From Paramecium octaurelia (taxonomy: Eukaryota; Ciliophora; Oligohymenophorea; Peniculida; Parameciidae), in assembly GCA_905182995.1 (NCBI GenBank), contig CAJJDP010000014.1, forward strand, positions 668,399 through 732,398: a stretch of DNA of 64,000 bases, read 5' to 3'. Both the position numbers and the translations under genes were made by a program. The notes beneath the pieces are model-generated. The model saw only the letters and a program-made list of their open reading frames with translations. It made no database searches and had not been told where the DNA came from. This document shows positions 61,177 through 64,000 of the stretch, piece after piece. Positions within the stretch are counted from its first letter, which is position 1; each line of letters starts with the position of its first letter.

Positions 61177-63747
61177 ATGTTTAATCCTGAAATTGAAAAT
61201 GATGGAGAAAAAAATAATACAAAAGTAAAAATTCAGGCGTATCCTATAATAATTTGTTATAATACTTAAACAAAATTACCAATTGAATTAAACTAAGTCT
61301 AATATACTGTTAATATTTAACCTGGTTTAGCAGTTGTGCATATTGATCAAATTTATTCAACTGAGAAAAACACAGATCAATGCGAATTAGAATATTTATT
61401 TACAATAGATCAAAACTGTGCTGTAACTAAAATGATTGTAGAACTTGGAGATTAGAAGGTTTATGGAGTAATAAAAGAATTAGAGGAAGCAAAAATAGAA
61501 TATCAAAAGGGAATAAATGAAGGAAAGACAATGGTTATAAGCGAAGAGGATTCAAAAATATCTAATATTAAAAAAGTAAAAATTGGTTGTTTAAGCCCTG
61601 GTAAATCTTTAAAAATTCAATTTGAATACATTAGACCTTTATAGGTTTATCTGAATCAATTCTGGAAATTAGAGTTATCCCCAATGATAGATCTAAGCTA
61701 TTTAACAGTTAACGAATTACAGAATACTTCTCAAAATTATGCCTAAAAATACTCTTTTATGAAAAAGTATGTTAACTTAGAAGCTATCAATTTAAATTAC
61801 AAGTAAAGTATTACTGTGAATATTAACATTGATAAACCAATTACGTATGCTAAGTCTCCAACTCACTCAATATTGTTAAATTCTGATATCAATAGAAAAG
61901 AGAAATAAATTGATTTATCAACCCCAATTAACTAATTGACTGTTACCCTAGATAAAAAGGATCCTTAAAATATGGCACCAAATAAAAAGTTCGAATTATT
62001 ATTTTCATCTAACCAAATTAATACCCCATTTTCAATGTTAAGTCATACAAACAATGACGCTTTACAACATATTAGATACTGTGCTACTTTGACCCTTATT
62101 CCAAAATTTAATGAATTTCCAATAGATGACGCTTATCAATCATACTTAAATGGTTTAAACTTACCTTAGTAGTCAAAAATCTAAAAGGGTAGTTATATTT
62201 TTTTAATTGATCGTAGTGGTTCTATGGATGGAATAAGAATTCAAAAAGCTAAGCAATCTCTGATACTATTTTTGAAAAGCCTCCCAGAAGATTGTTTGTT
62301 TAATATAATTTCATTTGGTAGTGAAGTTATAAAAATGTTTGATATTCCACAAGCATATAATTCACAAACATTATAATAAGCAATAAAGTAAGTTCAAGAA
62401 ATGAATGCAGATTTGGGTGGAACTGATATCTTTTAGGCAATGGTCTAAGGCATTTATGATGACAATTATTAAAAAATCAAAGATTGCCCCTAAACCCTGA
62501 ATGCATTTTTACTGACAGATGGAGAGGATTCTCCAAATAGGATCATTTAATTAGTATCATAAAACCAGAGGCCTGAAACTCGTATTTATACATTAGGTAT
62601 TGGGAATAATTGTAGTGAGTATTTAGTATAAAGTTTAGCTGAAGTTGGAAATGGGAAATGTTAATTAGTAGGAGATAATGAGGATATTAATTCTAAAGTA
62701 ATTGATTTATTAGAAGATTCTCTAACTTATTATTTAAAGGCATTTTCATTAGTACATAATATTGAAATGGTTTCACAAATTATCCCTGATCCAAAATCAA
62801 TAACTTAATTAAAGAAAAATTAAGAATTAACTTTACAAATATTATTTTCAAAGAATAAATAGGAAAATTTAGAATTCAAGATAAACTGCTATGATCCACA
62901 AATGAAAAAGTAAATCTCCTATGAAGTTAAAATGAATCTGAAAAGTTCGAAAGAGAATGAATATTTCCACAAAATAGCTGCTCACAGATTGATAAGGTAT
63001 TATGAAAAATCAATTTACCTATAAGTTAAACAAATGGATATGGTGATGATTAATTAAAAAGTCCTCAAAGATTTGGATATCATAAATTTGTCATTACAGA
63101 ATTAAATATTATGTTCCAAAACAGCATTTATCTGCGAAGTCTGTTAGGATGAAAAAAATCTTTAAGAGCTTATCAAGAAAAAGCTTGTGATTAACAAAAT
63201 ACAATATGACGACATATATGATGAACTTGAAGAATCTGAGAATTGCGAGTATGCAGATGACGATGATGATGATGATGACCAGGGTAATGGCTTTGGTTTT
63301 AATCAGGATGTGTAATGTTGTATAATATAAAATTATGAGATGGTGCAATAAAAATATGATATGGCTGGGAGCGATGAGGAAAGCTATTCTTAATAAGAAT
63401 AAATGAATAAGGTAATTTGCTCAAATAAAGGAAAACACTAGGATTAGTAGATGTTATCATATATTGAATTAATTGACTACATACAAGCAGATGGTAGTTT
63501 CCTTTTAGAAATTCATATTGAAGAATAATTAAAATTAAGCAAAATAGATAATAAATATCATTTAGAGGATCTTTGTTGGCCAACCGTAGTTTCTCTTTTT
63601 TATTTAGAGTTATTTTGCCAGGCTTTTAAGAGCTCTTGGTAATTAATTTATAATAAAGCCATAAATTACTTATAAAGTAAAGGCGTTAATTATTTTTAGA
63701 TAAAAACAGAATGCATTTCAGATTATGGAAATCTTTTTAAGATTTGA
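61177..63747 (+). CDS. VIT-vWA domain protein (inter-alpha-inhibitor/VWA5-like)
   Basis: Intronless, 856 residues in a single 2.57-kb frame, exceptional for this window. An N-terminal VIT domain is suggested by V-H-I-D-Q-I-Y, F-T-I-D-Q-N-C-A-V-T-K-M and K-V-Y-G-V-I-K-E-L-E-E-A, with I-G-C-L-S-P-G further on. A von Willebrand A domain from about residue 335 has the metal site (MIDAS) D-R-S-G-S, the T of G-G-T-D-I and the D of L-T-D-G-E-D. The C-terminus contains an acidic run encoded by GAT repeats (about 63255-63280) and ends in a region like other VIT-vWA proteins (D-L-C-W-P-T-V-V-S-L-F-Y-L-E). Soluble, since there is no signal peptide; probably a metal-dependent adhesion or interaction module. 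Confidence 0.88.
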
Positions 63748-63894
63748 AATATTTGAAATAACAATAAAATTGCATTCAAAATAAAAAACAATTTAAATCA
63801 TTTTTTCTTTATTTTTATCTTGTTTTATTCTTTAAACCTATAAGCCCCTTTAACTTGATACATTTTAACAAAATTTCCTTGAAATAAATAAATA
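63748..63894. other. Short intergenic region
   Basis: About 150 bases of A+T-rich sequence separating two plus-strand genes, with a run of AATA repeats just before the next start codon. Confidence 0.5.
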
Positions 63895-64000
63895 ATGAGT
63901 AATTCTTAAATGAGTTAATCTAATTATTTAAATTAATTTCCTTTAAATGATTATAATTTATAGTCGATTATCAATTATTATATGTGGTTTTTCTTTTTAT
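63895..64000 (+). CDS. Start of a further gene, truncated by the window edge
   Basis: ATG at 63895-63897 opens a frame that stays open for 35 codons to the end of the window. It begins M-S-N-S-Q-M-S-Q-S-N-Y-L-N-Q and reaches a hydrophobic stretch (Y-M-W-F-F-F-L). The Gln/Asn-rich start resembles other starts here. Too short to identify. Confidence 0.45.

Noticed and set aside
1..64000. Idea that TGA is reassigned to an amino acid here
   Set aside because: Confident genes all end at TGA and use TGG for Trp inside conserved motifs; in-frame TGA appears only in weak or unresolved loci.
1..64000. CRISPR arrays, insertion sequences, prophage or operon signals
   Set aside because: None seen; the organism is a eukaryote, and repeated segments found are protein repeats or one simple microsatellite.

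Overview
This window is a gene-dense, roughly 70% A+T stretch of a ciliate macronuclear-type genome and is almost certainly from a Paramecium. Genes can be read only if TAA and TAG are translated as glutamine and TGA is the sole stop. They are cut by very small introns (18-33 nt, GT...AG) and separated by only tens of bases. Under the standard code nearly every gene looks shattered, so all models here were read with the ciliate nuclear code. For most genes the exon lengths were checked for divisibility by three after intron removal.

Layout. 1-6.7 kb: C-terminus of a cytoplasmic dynein-2 heavy chain, then on the minus strand a coiled-coil protein, a mitochondrial type I DnaJ and a guanylate-binding-protein-like GTPase. 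7-15.5 kb: a Pumilio/PUF protein, a class II DAHP synthase diverging from a small GRD-Y-I motif protein, a small unknown gene, a SKP1 homologue, a CCCH zinc-finger protein and a small membrane protein. 16.4-29.8 kb: a PX-BAR sorting nexin, a P/Q-rich protein, a WD40 protein, a cyclic-nucleotide phosphodiesterase, a PTB/hnRNP-L-like RRM protein, a long coiled-coil protein, a NOC2-like nucleolar protein and a membrane protein. 29.9-44 kb: an aspartyl-protease-like secreted protein with altered active sites, a Rab GTPase, a DUF3228-like protein, a coiled-coil/RING protein, two more coiled-coil proteins, a large unrecognised protein and a B-box (TRIM-like) protein. 44-53 kb: a 774-residue coiled-coil protein, two small basic proteins in tandem, another coiled-coil protein, an ankyrin protein, a further coiled-coil protein and a two-repeat zinc-binding protein. 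54-64 kb: a MORN-like repeat protein with 15 introns, an unresolved gene, a TPR protein, a VIT-vWA protein with no intron, and the start of one more gene at the right edge.

There is no operon logic. Genes are monocistronic, on both strands, and functionally mixed (cilia/cytoskeleton, membrane traffic, RNA metabolism, signalling). No RNA gene, CRISPR array or transposon was seen. Three or four stretches look like decayed genes or genes whose introns could not be resolved, as expected in a lineage that kept many duplicates after whole-genome duplications.

The most interesting points are: the class II DAHP synthase (entry enzyme of the shikimate pathway) in a ciliate; an aspartyl protease in which both catalytic D-T/S-G motifs have Gly replaced by Thr; repeat proteins whose introns recur in the same phase at equivalent places of each repeat; introns whose acceptor is often AAG, CAG or GAG rather than TAG; and a TGA-ATG junction inside one continuous phosphodiesterase reading frame.
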